This document shows, in pieces, positions 24,259 through 31,744 of a stretch of DNA of 32,487 bases. The stretch covers positions 1 through 32,487 of the forward strand of contig JAFUVM010000083.1 of NCBI GenBank assembly GCA_017483665.1, written 5' to 3'. A model generated the notes under the pieces. That model saw nothing but the letters and a program-made list of their open reading frames with translations, was not told where the DNA came from and made no database searches. A program made the position numbers and the translations under genes. This DNA is from Bacteroidaceae bacterium. Its GTDB lineage: Bacteria; Bacteroidota; Bacteroidia; Bacteroidales; Bacteroidaceae. Numbering within the stretch: the stretch's first letter is position 1; the number at the start of each line of letters is the position of its first letter.

Positions 24259-25338
24259 ATGGAAAAAAAAACATGTCTCTACGACCGCCACGTGGCACTC
24301 GGCGCACTCATGTCGCCCTTCGGCGGTTTCATCATGCCCATCCAGTACACGAACATCACCGACGAGCACATGGCCGTGCGCCAGCATTGCGGTGTCTTCG
24401 ACGTCAGTCACATGGGCGAAGTGCGCATCACCGGTCCCGATGCCGAGCGCTACGTGCAGCACATCTTCACGAACGACGTCAGCGGAGCGCCCCTCGGACA
24501 GATTTACTACGGCATGATGCTCTACCCGAACGGCGGTACGGTGGACGATTTGCTTGTCTACAAGATGGGCGAGAACGACTTCTTCCTCGTCATCAACGCC
24601 GCCAACATCGACAAGGACGTGGCCTGGATGAAGGAGCACACCGAGGGCTTCGACATCAAGCTCGACCATCAGAGCGACTACTACGGCCAGCTTGCCGTGC
24701 AAGGTCCCGAGGCAGAGGCCGTCGTGGAGGAAGTGCTTGGCATCCCCTGCAAAGAGTTGAAGTTCTATACGGCAAAGGTAGTGGGCGACATTATCGTGAG
24801 CCGCACAGGCTATACAGGCGAGGACGGCTTCGAGATCTACGGGTCGCACGAGTTCACCCAGCAGGCTTGGGACAAGCTCATCGCAAGCAGTCGCTGCAAG
24901 CCCTGCGGCCTCGGTTGTCGCGACACCCTGCGCTTCGAGGTCGGTCTGCCCCTTTACGGCGATGAGCTCAGCGCAGACATCTCCCCCGTCATGGCCGGCC
25001 TGTCGATGTTCTGCAAGCTCGACAAGCCCGAGTTCATCGGCAAGGAAGCCCTCGCAGAACAGAAGGCTAACGGCGTGCCCCAGAAGCTTGTCGGCATCGA
25101 ACTTGCAGACAAGGCCATCCCCCGTCACGGCTATCCCGTCCTCAACGCCGACGGCGAGCAGGTGGGCGAAGTGACGACGGGCTACCATTGCCTCAGCGTC
25201 GACAAGAGTGTCTGCATGGCCCTCGTCAAGACAGAGTTCGCCAAACTCGACACACCCCTCTGCGTCCAGATACGCAAGAAAGTGTTCCCCGGCACAGTTG
25301 TCAAAAAGAAATTCTACGATAAACACTATAAGAAATAG
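24259..25338 (+). CDS. gcvT: Glycine cleavage system T protein (aminomethyltransferase)
   Basis: A 359-residue cytoplasmic enzyme that takes the aminomethyl group from lipoyl-GcvH, releases ammonia and passes methylene to tetrahydrofolate. The length is normal for the family. Recognisable stretches are MPIQYTNITDEHMAVR and FDVSHMGEVRITGPDA at the N-terminus, PNGGTVDDLLVYK with the folate-binding region near 95-107, SRTGYTGEDGFEIY near 180, and LRFEVGLPLYGDEL near 225. It follows lplA by 25 bp. It is separated from gcvH by 161 bp, the longest gap in the operon, which holds two oppositely oriented GC-rich palindromic elements. Confidence 0.96.
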   Translation: MEKKTCLYDRHVALGALMSPFGGFIMPIQYTNITDEHMAVRQHCGVFDVSHMGEVRITGPDAERYVQHIFTNDVSGAPLGQIYYGMMLYPNGGTVDDLLVYKMGENDFFLVINAANIDKDVAWMKEHTEGFDIKLDHQSDYYGQLAVQGPEAEAVVEEVLGIPCKELKFYTAKVVGDIIVSRTGYTGEDGFEIYGSHEFTQQAWDKLIASSRCKPCGLGCRDTLRFEVGLPLYGDELSADISPVMAGLSMFCKLDKPEFIGKEALAEQKANGVPQKLVGIELADKAIPRHGYPVLNADGEQVGEVTTGYHCLSVDKSVCMALVKTEFAKLDTPLCVQIRKKVFPGTVVKKKFYDKHYKK

Positions 25339-25375
25339 GACCCTCCCCCTGCCCCCTCCCTTGTCGGGAGGGGAG
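25339..25375 (-). repeat. GC-rich palindromic element after gcvT (R8, reverse)
   Basis: Starts at the base after the gcvT stop. Its reverse complement reads CTCCCCTCCCGACAAGGGAG then GGGGCAGGGGGAGGGTC, the family layout. The stem is CTCCC with GGGAG arms around TTGTC. It is opposite in direction to the copy at 25458. Confidence 0.75.
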
Positions 25376-25457
25376 TAGTTACCATTGGAACTAAACTTAA
25401 ATTATTATAAACTTAAAAGAATGACCCTATAACCTCTTCCGCTCAAAAAACATTAAA

Positions 25458-25492
25458 CTCTTCCCCTACAAGGGGAAGCGGGGAGGGGGTCC
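25458..25492 (+). repeat. GC-rich palindromic element at the gcvH start (R9)
   Basis: CTTCCCCTACAAGGGGAAG followed by CGGGGAGGGGGTCC. The perfect 8-bp stem CTTCCCCT/AGGGGAAG sequesters part of it, while GGGAGGGGG lies about 10 bp before the gcvH ATG (25500), where a Shine-Dalgarno site would be. Confidence 0.75.
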
Positions 25493-25499
25493 GATTATC

Positions 25500-25880
25500 A
25501 TGTCTAAAGTTATTGAAGGACTCTACTACTCGGAGTCGCACGAATACGTAAGAGTAGAAGGCGAATACGGTTTCATCGGTATCACAGACTATGCACAGCA
25601 TGCCCTTGGCAACGTGGTCTACGTCGACATGCCCGAGGTGGACGACGAAGTGACGGCTGGCGAAGAGTTCGGCGCCGTAGAGAGCGTCAAGGCGGCCAGC
25701 GACCTCATCTCGCCCGTCAGCGGCACCGTAGTGGAGGTCAACGAAGCCCTCGAGGACGAACCCGAACTGCTCAACAAGGACGCTTTCGGCAACTGGATCA
25801 TCAAGGTTCAGCTCTCCGACCCCGCCGAGCTCGATGCCCTCATGGACGCAAAGGCTTACGAAAGCCATTGCGCAGAGTAA
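25500..25880 (+). CDS. gcvH: Glycine cleavage system H protein
   Basis: A 126-residue lipoyl carrier that shuttles the aminomethyl intermediate between GcvP, GcvT and Lpd. The lipoylation site is Lys64 in GAVESVKAASDL, the standard ESVKA motif; YSESHEYVRVEG at the N-terminus and ALEDEPELLNKDAFGNW downstream complete the family pattern. Length is normal. It is likely modified by the LplA encoded at the head of the same operon. Its start codon lies 7 bp downstream of a GC-rich palindromic element with a GGGAGGGGG run, an unusual leader for this phylum, where translation start sites are normally A-rich. Confidence 0.97.
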   Translation: MSKVIEGLYYSESHEYVRVEGEYGFIGITDYAQHALGNVVYVDMPEVDDEVTAGEEFGAVESVKAASDLISPVSGTVVEVNEALEDEPELLNKDAFGNWIIKVQLSDPAELDALMDAKAYESHCAE

Positions 25881-25882
25881 AA

Positions 25883-25909
25883 CCCATAAGTCCCATAAGA
25901 CCCATATGA
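25883..25909. repeat. 9-bp tandem repeat carrying the gcvPA start codon
   Basis: CCCATAAGT, CCCATAAGA and CCCATATGA lie end to end, followed by a degenerate CCTATAAA. The gcvPA ATG (25906-25908) is created by the third unit, where A changed to T. It fills the gap between the gcvH stop and gcvPA. Confidence 0.75.
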
Positions 25910-27222
25910 CCTATAAATACTTTCCTCAAACAGATGCCGACCTTCAGGCAATGCTCCAGAAGGCCGGTGTCAAGGACCTCGACGGCCTCTATGCCCAGAT
26001 TCCGGAGAGCATTCGCTACCGTGGCGACTACAACATCCCTTTGGAAATGAGCGAACAGGAGGTGCGCGAGGTCTTTGCTAAGCTTGGATCGCAGAACCAG
26101 GAGTTGACGTGCTTCGCAGGCTTCGGCGTGTACGACCACTACACGCCCTCCGTCATACCCAGCCTGTTGCAGCGCTCCGAGTTCCTCACTTCCTACACCC
26201 CCTATCAGGCCGAGATTTCGCAGGGCACCCTGCACTACATCTTCGAGTACCAAAGCATGATGACCGAGCTGACAGGCATGGACATCTCGAACGCCTCGAT
26301 GTACGACGGCACGACCGCCGCTGCCGAGGCCATGATGATGAGCGTGGCTGCAGGCAAGAAGGCCAATAAAGTGCTGGTATCGGCCGGCATGAATCCCCGC
26401 ACACGCCAGGTGCTCGACACCTATGCCCTGCATCAAGGCATCGAGCTCGTGACGCTTCCCCTGAAGGACGGCGTGACTTCAAGGGAAAACCTTGAAGCGC
26501 TGCTGGCCGAAGGCGGTGTGGCAGGCGTCATGGTGCAGCAGCCTAACGTCTACGGCATCGTGGAAGACTTCTCGGGCTTTGCCGATGCCTGTCACGAAAA
26601 GAAGGCGCTCTTCATCGTGGACAGCGTGGCAGCCGACCTCGCCGTGCTCAAGACACCCGGCGAATGGGGCGCCGACATCGCAGTAGGCGACGGACAAAGC
26701 CTGGGCATCCCCATGCTCTTCGGCGGTCCGTACGTCGGCTATATGTGCTGCACCGAGAAGCTCATCCGCAAGATGCCCGGGCGCATCGTAGGCATGACGA
26801 AGGACAGTCGCGACCAGCGTGCCTTCGTCCTCACCCTGCAAGCCCGCGAGCAACACATCCGCAGGCAGAAGGCAACCTCCAACATCTGCTCCAACCAGAG
26901 CCTGATGGCACTCTTCGTGACCGTCTACCTCTCGCTTCTCGGCAAGCAGGGCATCAAGGAGGCAGCCCAGCTCTCCTACGCCGGAGCACATTATCTCTGC
27001 GACGAACTCACGAAGACGGGCAAGTTCCGTCTCGCCTACGACAAGCCGTTCTTCAACGAATTCTTCGTGAAGTACGACGGCGACGTGGATGCCCTCTACC
27101 AGCGCTTCATCGATGCCGGCTTCCTGGGCGGCGTCAAGATGGACGGCGGACTGCTGTTTGCCGTCACGGAGAAACGTACGAAAGAAGAAATTGACAACCT
27201 CGTAAAGATTGCAGCCCTATGA
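25906..27222 (+). CDS. gcvPA: Glycine dehydrogenase (decarboxylating) subunit 1
   Basis: A 438-residue protein and the N-terminal half of a split P protein. Together with GcvPB it forms the PLP enzyme that decarboxylates glycine onto lipoyl-GcvH. Family landmarks are YFPQTDADLQAML at the start, FAGFGVYDHYTPSVI, the FLTSYTPYQAEISQGTLH stretch and SNASMYDGTTA. The frame stays open for 24 codons upstream of this ATG into gcvH, but MTYKYFPQ is the conserved start of the family and the upstream residues would overlap gcvH. It overlaps gcvPB by 4 bp (ATGA). The split arrangement differs from the single ~950-residue GcvP of E. coli. Confidence 0.96.
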   Translation: MTYKYFPQTDADLQAMLQKAGVKDLDGLYAQIPESIRYRGDYNIPLEMSEQEVREVFAKLGSQNQELTCFAGFGVYDHYTPSVIPSLLQRSEFLTSYTPYQAEISQGTLHYIFEYQSMMTELTGMDISNASMYDGTTAAAEAMMMSVAAGKKANKVLVSAGMNPRTRQVLDTYALHQGIELVTLPLKDGVTSRENLEALLAEGGVAGVMVQQPNVYGIVEDFSGFADACHEKKALFIVDSVAADLAVLKTPGEWGADIAVGDGQSLGIPMLFGGPYVGYMCCTEKLIRKMPGRIVGMTKDSRDQRAFVLTLQAREQHIRRQKATSNICSNQSLMALFVTVYLSLLGKQGIKEAAQLSYAGAHYLCDELTKTGKFRLAYDKPFFNEFFVKYDGDVDALYQRFIDAGFLGGVKMDGGLLFAVTEKRTKEEIDNLVKIAAL

Positions 27223-28628
27223 ACAACAAACTATATGGAAACCTGATCTTCGAACTCTCGAAGGAGGGTCGCAAAGGTTATAGCCTGCCGAAGAACAACT
27301 TTGGCTCCTACGAGATACCCGCTTCGATGCAGCGTGCGGAAGAGGCTCAGCTGCCGGAATGCGACGAAATGACCGTCGTGCGCCACTACACGAACCTCTC
27401 CAACAACAACTTCGGCGTCGACACCGGCTTCTATCCCTTAGGCTCCTGGACCATGAAGTACAATCCGAAGATCAACGAAGAGATGGCCGCTTTACCTAAG
27501 TTCCAATGCCTCCATCCCGAACAGCCCGCAGCTACCACCAAGGGAGCACTCGCTCTCGTTTCGCTCTTGGAACGGTCGCTTTGCGAACTGACCGGCCTTG
27601 CCCACTTCACCTTCAAGCCCTATGCCGGAGCCCACGGCGAGCTGACCGGCCTGATGACCATCGACAACTATCATCGTTCGTGCGGCGACGTGCGCAAGAA
27701 GGTCATTGTGCCCGACTCGGCCCACGGCACCAATCCTGCCTCCGCAGCTGTGTGCGGCCTGGAGATTGTCGAGGTGAAGTCGCTGGCCGATGGTACTGTC
27801 GACTTCGACGACCTGCAGCGCATCGTTGCTGAACAAGGTGCTGAGATTGCCGCCATGATGATGACGAACCCCAATACGCTGGGCCTCTTCGAGACACGCA
27901 TCCCGGAGATTGCCAAGCTCATCCACGGCTGTGGCGGCCTCATGTACTACGACGGAGCAAACCTCAACCCGATGCTCGGAGCCTGCCGCCCCGGCGATAT
28001 GGGCTTCGACGTGATGCACATCAACCTGCACAAGACGTTCTCTACGCCTCATGGCGGCGGCGGTCCCGGTGCCGGTCCCGTCGGTGTGCGCGAAGGCTTG
28101 CAGGAATTTTTCCCCTTCGTTTCACCCTATTATGGCAACTTCGGTGTGATGATGCGTGCCTATGCCTACATCCTTTCTCTCGGACGCGAACACGTCAAGG
28201 AGGTCGGTCCGCTGGCCGTGCTCAATGCCAACTACATCAAGGAGAGCCTGAAGGACGTCTACGAACTGCCCATCGACACCATCTGTTGCCATGAGTTCGT
28301 GTTCGACGGCTTGAAGGACAAGTCGACGGGCGTGACGACGATGGACGTGGCAAAGCGTCTGCTCGACTACGGTTACCATGCTCCCACGATTTACTTCCCG
28401 TTGCTCTTCCACGAGAGTCTCATGATAGAACCTACCGAGAACGAGTCGAAAGAAACACTGGATGCCTTCATTGACGTGATGCGCAGGATAGCCGAGGAAG
28501 CCCGGACGAACCCCGACGAGGTGAAGTCTGCGCCTCACACAACGCCCATCGGCCGCGTAGACGACGTCCTTGCTGCCAAAAAACCAATCACGACTTATAG
28601 GCAGTTGAAGGCAGAAGCCCAATTATGA
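27219..28628 (+). CDS. gcvPB: Glycine dehydrogenase (decarboxylating) subunit 2
   Basis: A 469-residue C-terminal half of the split P protein, carrying the PLP site. Lys272 in HINLHKTFSTPHGGGGPG is the Schiff-base lysine. Other family stretches are NNFGVDTGFYPLGSWTMKYN near 65-84, AHGELTGL, PDSAHGTNPASAAVCG and DGANLNPMLG. The start overlaps the stop of gcvPA by 4 bp and its stop overlaps the first ATG of lpd in the same way, so the three genes are probably translationally coupled. Length is normal for the subunit. Confidence 0.97.
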   Translation: MNNKLYGNLIFELSKEGRKGYSLPKNNFGSYEIPASMQRAEEAQLPECDEMTVVRHYTNLSNNNFGVDTGFYPLGSWTMKYNPKINEEMAALPKFQCLHPEQPAATTKGALALVSLLERSLCELTGLAHFTFKPYAGAHGELTGLMTIDNYHRSCGDVRKKVIVPDSAHGTNPASAAVCGLEIVEVKSLADGTVDFDDLQRIVAEQGAEIAAMMMTNPNTLGLFETRIPEIAKLIHGCGGLMYYDGANLNPMLGACRPGDMGFDVMHINLHKTFSTPHGGGGPGAGPVGVREGLQEFFPFVSPYYGNFGVMMRAYAYILSLGREHVKEVGPLAVLNANYIKESLKDVYELPIDTICCHEFVFDGLKDKSTGVTTMDVAKRLLDYGYHAPTIYFPLLFHESLMIEPTENESKETLDAFIDVMRRIAEEARTNPDEVKSAPHTTPIGRVDDVLAAKKPITTYRQLKAEAQL

Positions 28629-29923
28629 ATTGTGAATTGAAAATTATGAATTGTTCTAACCTTATTGTCATCGGTGCGGGCCCTGGAGGGTACCGCACCG
28701 CTGAGTATGCTGCCAAGGCGGGCCTGAAGGTCGTCGTCTTCGAAGGCGCTGAGGTGGGAGGCACTTGCCTGAACGTGGGATGCATCCCAACGAAGACCTA
28801 CGTGCACAGCGGCTCTTTTGCTGAGGCACGCGAACGTCTGCTGACGGTTGTGCCCGGACTTCGTGCCGGCGTGGAGGGCATCTTGTCGCATCCCAACATC
28901 ACTCTGGTCAAGGAGAAGGCTGAGTTCGTGGATGCCAAAACCGTAAGGGCCGTCTCCTCGGGCGAGACTTGGAGCGCAGACAACATCATCGTTGCCACAG
29001 GCTCGGAGAGCAAGATGATTCCTGTGCCGGGCATCGACGGCCCCAACGTCCTCGACTCCACGGGCCTGCTGAACCTCGACACCCTTCCCGCAAAGCTCTG
29101 CATCATCGGTGCCGGCGTGATAGGGATGGAGTTTGCCAGCGTGTTCAGCCGCTTCGGAACGCAGGTCACGGTGATTGAGTTCCTGAAGGAATGTCTCCCC
29201 GCCCTCGACAGCGACATCGCCAAGCGCCTGCGCAAGCAGATGGAGAAGGAAGGCATCACCTTCAACATGCAATGTGGCGTGAAGGAGATTGCCGACGGCA
29301 AAGTGTTCTTCGAAAACAAGAAGGGACAGACGGAAAGCGTTGAGGCTGACGTCATCCTGGTTGCTACGGGTCGCAAGCCCCGCGTGCAGGCAGACTTTGC
29401 GAAAGCCGGATTTGTCTACGACGAGCGCAAAGGCATCCAGACGGACGAGAACTTCGAGACGACCGTGAAGGGCATCTATGCCATTGGCGACGTGAACGGC
29501 CGGCAGATGCTTGCCCATGCTGCCGAGATGCAAGGCATCCGTGTGGTGAACCGCATTCTTGGCAAAGAGGACGGCATCCGCCTGGATGTGATGCCCGCTG
29601 CCATCTTCACCGAACCGGAGGCCGCTTGTGTCGGTCCGTCGGAAGACCAGCTGAAGGCCGATGTTGTTCAGTTCGAGTGCCACAAGTCCTTTTATCGTGC
29701 CAACGGCAAGGCTATGTCGATGGGCAAGACGGAGGGTATGGTGAAGCTCTGCTGCGAGCCCGGCGAAGGCAAGCTGCTCAGCGCCCATGTCTACGGTGCC
29801 CATGCTGCCGACCTCGTCCAGGAGGTGACAGCCTACATCACCCTCGGCGCCACGCTCCGTCAGCTTCGCGAGACGGTCCACATCCACCCGACGCTCTCCG
29901 AAGTGCTCATCGAGGTTAACTGA
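28625..29923 (+). CDS. lpd: Dihydrolipoyl dehydrogenase
   Basis: A 432-residue FAD enzyme that re-oxidises dihydrolipoyl-GcvH with NAD+. The FAD-binding GAGPGGY motif is near residue 16, the redox disulfide is Cys48-Cys53 in GGTCLNVGCIPTKT, the NAD-binding GAGVIGMEFASVF is central, GDVNG precedes the dimer domain, and the catalytic pair His421-Glu426 is in HIHPTLSEVL. It is slightly shorter than the common 460-475 residues. Two starts are possible: the ATG at 28625 overlaps the gcvPB stop, and the ATG at 28646 gives MNCSNLIVIG. The stretch between them is built of ATTATGAATTG-like repeats, so its seven residues may be dispensable. Placement in the gcv operon shows its main partner is GcvH. 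Confidence 0.95.
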   Translation: MNCELKIMNCSNLIVIGAGPGGYRTAEYAAKAGLKVVVFEGAEVGGTCLNVGCIPTKTYVHSGSFAEARERLLTVVPGLRAGVEGILSHPNITLVKEKAEFVDAKTVRAVSSGETWSADNIIVATGSESKMIPVPGIDGPNVLDSTGLLNLDTLPAKLCIIGAGVIGMEFASVFSRFGTQVTVIEFLKECLPALDSDIAKRLRKQMEKEGITFNMQCGVKEIADGKVFFENKKGQTESVEADVILVATGRKPRVQADFAKAGFVYDERKGIQTDENFETTVKGIYAIGDVNGRQMLAHAAEMQGIRVVNRILGKEDGIRLDVMPAAIFTEPEAACVGPSEDQLKADVVQFECHKSFYRANGKAMSMGKTEGMVKLCCEPGEGKLLSAHVYGAHAADLVQEVTAYITLGATLRQLRETVHIHPTLSEVLIEVN

Positions 29924-29945
29924 CACTTCTTCTGCGTTTTTCCCT

Positions 29946-30005
29946 ACACGCCTGCACGTATTCTTGCTTTCTGTCAGGTGAAAGAAAGAATTTGTGCAGG
30001 CGTGT
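29946..30005 (+). terminator. 60-base hairpin after the gcv operon, likely terminator
   Basis: ACACGCCTGCAC (29946-29957) pairs perfectly with GTGCAGGCGTGT (29994-30005). After a 2x2 internal loop, ATTCTTGCTTTC pairs with GAAAGAAAGAAT with one mismatch, closing on an 8-base loop. The total is about 24 bp. Only a weak T tract (TGTTT) follows, so it may be a terminator, or the palindromic scar at the boundary of the truncated gene beside it. Confidence 0.6.
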
Positions 30006-30007
30006 TG

Positions 30008-30139
30008 TTTAATTTCGACTACTATCAGGAGATTCTGTCGAGCGGCGAAGACATCGAAGTGCTCGAACCCCTCTGGCTCCGCAAAGAGATAGCAGGAATA
30101 ATTAACAGGATGTGGAACAAATATAAGAATGACGTATAA
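30008..30139 (+). pseudogene. C-terminal remnant of a WYL-domain regulator
   Basis: An open stretch of 43 codons without a plausible start reads NFDYYQEILSSGEDIEVLEP, then LWLRKEIAGIINRMWNKY, ending at TAA. This resembles the last ~40 residues of WYL-domain transcriptional regulators, which typically end in a VEVLEP-x-x-LR-x-E helix. The frame runs on upstream to the lpd stop without other recognisable sequence. The stop overlaps the exonuclease ATG by one base (TAATG), a junction normally made by intact neighbouring genes. So a complete regulator probably once preceded the exonuclease and was cut off near the 60-base hairpin. Confidence 0.6.
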
Positions 30140-30630
30140 TGAAAGACTTTGCAGCAATAGATTTTGAGACCGCCAACAACGAGCGCAGCAGCGTCTGCTC
30201 TGTCGGCATCGTTATCGTAAGGAATGGCGAGATGGTCGATTCCTTCTACTCCCTCATTCAGCCCGAGCCGAACTATTATAACTACTGGTGCTCGCAGGTG
30301 CATGGCCTTTGCCGGAGAGACACAGACGATGCCCCTGTCTTCCCAAAAGTCTGGGCACAGATAGAGCCGCTGATAGAGGGTCTGCCCCTTGTGGCCCACA
30401 ACAGGCCCTTCGACGAGAGCTGTCTGAAAGCCGTCTTCCGCGTCTATCGGATGGACTATCCCGACTACGAGTTCCTCGACACGCTTTGCGTCTCCCGCCG
30501 CAAGTTCCCTTCCCTGCCGAACCACCAGCTCCAGACCGTCGCCCAGGCCTGCGGCTTCTGCATGCAGAACCACCACCACGCCCTCGCCGATGCCGAGGCA
30601 TGTGCCTGGATAGCAAGGGAGATACTCTGA
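30139..30630 (+). CDS. DEDDh 3'-5' exonuclease (DnaQ-like)
   Basis: A 163-residue stand-alone exonuclease domain of the DnaQ superfamily. The active site is complete: Asp8 and Glu10 in IDFET (Exo I), Asp92 in HNRPFD (Exo II), and His147 and Asp151 in HALAD (Exo III), which places it in the DEDDh class. It has no polymerase, BRCT or helicase domain, so the role is probably nucleic-acid trimming or repair and not replication proofreading. Its start overlaps the stop of a WYL remnant by one base, consistent with a former wyl-exonuclease pair. Its last 11 codons plus stop are repeated, with only synonymous changes, at 31697-31730. Confidence 0.88.
   Translation: MKDFAAIDFETANNERSSVCSVGIVIVRNGEMVDSFYSLIQPEPNYYNYWCSQVHGLCRRDTDDAPVFPKVWAQIEPLIEGLPLVAHNRPFDESCLKAVFRVYRMDYPDYEFLDTLCVSRRKFPSLPNHQLQTVAQACGFCMQNHHHALADAEACAWIAREIL
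30597..30630 (+). repeat. Direct repeat, left copy: 3' end of the exonuclease gene
   Basis: Thirty-four bases that encode ACAWIAREIL and a stop. They match 31697-31730 at 29 positions, and the copies are exactly 1100 bp apart. Confidence 0.85.
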
Positions 30631-30669
30631 TTGTCGTCCAAAGATTTAGCAGGATTTGAGGAATAATCG

Positions 30670-30677
30670 TAATTTTG
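30670..30677 (+). promoter_or_regulatory. -7 box for the rhuM-fic gene
   Basis: TAATTTTGC matches TAnnTTTG and lies 17 bp before the ATG at 30695. The -33 element is poor. The box rules out the TTG at 30656 as the start. Confidence 0.6.
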
Positions 30678-30694
30678 CAAAAAGATTAAGAGCT

Positions 30695-31693
30695 ATGGAG
30701 GAGAATAAGATAATAATCTATCAGACAGAGGACGGACAGACGCAGGTTGACGTCCGGCTGGAAAATGAGACTGTATGGCTTACGCAAGCTCAGATGGCTG
30801 AACTGTTTCAGAAGGATAGAACGGTAATAACACGTCACATTAACAATGTGTTTAAAGAAGGAGAATTGGAGAAAGAAGAGGTATGTGCAAAATATGCACA
30901 CACCACTCGACATGGAGCTTTGGCTGGTAGAACACAAATTCAGGAAACTGTTCTATACAACCTTGATGTTATCATTTCTGTCGGCTATCGCGTGAAGAGC
31001 AAGCGTGGTACTGTCTTCCGCATATGGGCCAACAAGATTCTGAAAGACTACCTCATCAAGGGTTATGCCGTCAACGAGCGCATACGAAAGGGGCAGATAG
31101 GCGAACTGCGTCAGCTGGTTGGAATGCTTGGGCGTGCCGTACAGAGTCAGCCTCTGCTCTCCACCGACGAAACGAATGCTCTCTTCGAAGTAGTAACGGA
31201 CTACACCTACGCTCTCGACACGCTCGACAACTACGACTACGAGCGACTGACCATCGAAAAGACTACGAAGGAAGAACCCTTCCACGCCACCTACGAGAAT
31301 GCGATGGAAGAGATTCGTCGCCTTCGCGAGAAGTTTGGCGGCTCCGTCTTGTTCGGCAACGAGAAGGACGACTCTTTCAAGAGCAGCATCGGACAGATCT
31401 ATCAGACCTTCGGCGGCGAGGAACTCTATCCCAGCGTAGAGGAGAAAGCCGCCATGCTCTTGTATCTCGTCACCAAGAACCACTCCTTCAGCGACGGAAA
31501 CAAACGTATCGCTGCCACGCTGTTCCTCTGGTTCCTCAACAACAACGGCATCCTCTACCGCAAAGACGGCTCAAAACGTCTCGCCGACAACACCCTTGTC
31601 GCCCTGACCCTGATGATTGCCGAGAGCAAGACGGAAGAAAAAGACGTGATGGTAAAGGTCGTGGTGAACCTGATTAACCAGAGGAATGCCTAA
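30695..31693 (+). CDS. RhuM-family protein with C-terminal Fic/Doc domain
   Basis: A 332-residue protein. The N-terminal ~150 residues match the virulence-RhuM family (VWLTQAQMAELFQKDRTVITRHI, a DNA-binding-like helix-turn-helix, then TVLYNLDVIISVGYRVKSKRG). The C-terminal part contains a Doc-like Fic motif, HSFSDGNKR at 263-271, with the catalytic His263. Fic proteins transfer AMP or phosphate to target proteins; the target here is unknown. No separate antitoxin is adjacent, so a self-regulating toxin or a defence protein is a guess. The 5' part is AT-richer than the exonuclease, and the gene is bounded on both sides by copies of the exonuclease 3' end, which suggests arrival by transfer. 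Confidence 0.88.
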   Translation: MEENKIIIYQTEDGQTQVDVRLENETVWLTQAQMAELFQKDRTVITRHINNVFKEGELEKEEVCAKYAHTTRHGALAGRTQIQETVLYNLDVIISVGYRVKSKRGTVFRIWANKILKDYLIKGYAVNERIRKGQIGELRQLVGMLGRAVQSQPLLSTDETNALFEVVTDYTYALDTLDNYDYERLTIEKTTKEEPFHATYENAMEEIRRLREKFGGSVLFGNEKDDSFKSSIGQIYQTFGGEELYPSVEEKAAMLLYLVTKNHSFSDGNKRIAATLFLWFLNNNGILYRKDGSKRLADNTLVALTLMIAESKTEEKDVMVKVVVNLINQRNA

Positions 31694-31696
31694 AAT

Positions 31697-31730
31697 GGCA
31701 TGTGCCTGGATTGCAAGAGAAATACTGTAA
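31697..31730 (+). repeat. Direct repeat, right copy: orphan exonuclease 3' end
   Basis: It begins 3 bp after the rhuM-fic stop and encodes ACAWIAREIL plus a stop, the same as the true exonuclease end. All five mismatches are silent (ATA/ATT, AGG/AGA, GAG/GAA, CTC/CTG, TGA/TAA). An ATG inside it (31700) opens a frame into the next gene, but in a different frame from the exonuclease remnant. Confidence 0.85.
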
Positions 31731-31744
31731 GTAAAAAGAATGTT

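Noticed and set aside
30597-31730. Transposon or integron insertion of rhuM-fic
   Set aside because: There is no transposase, integrase, inverted terminal repeats or short target duplication; the flanking repeat is a diverged gene end, so recombination with homologous DNA fits better.
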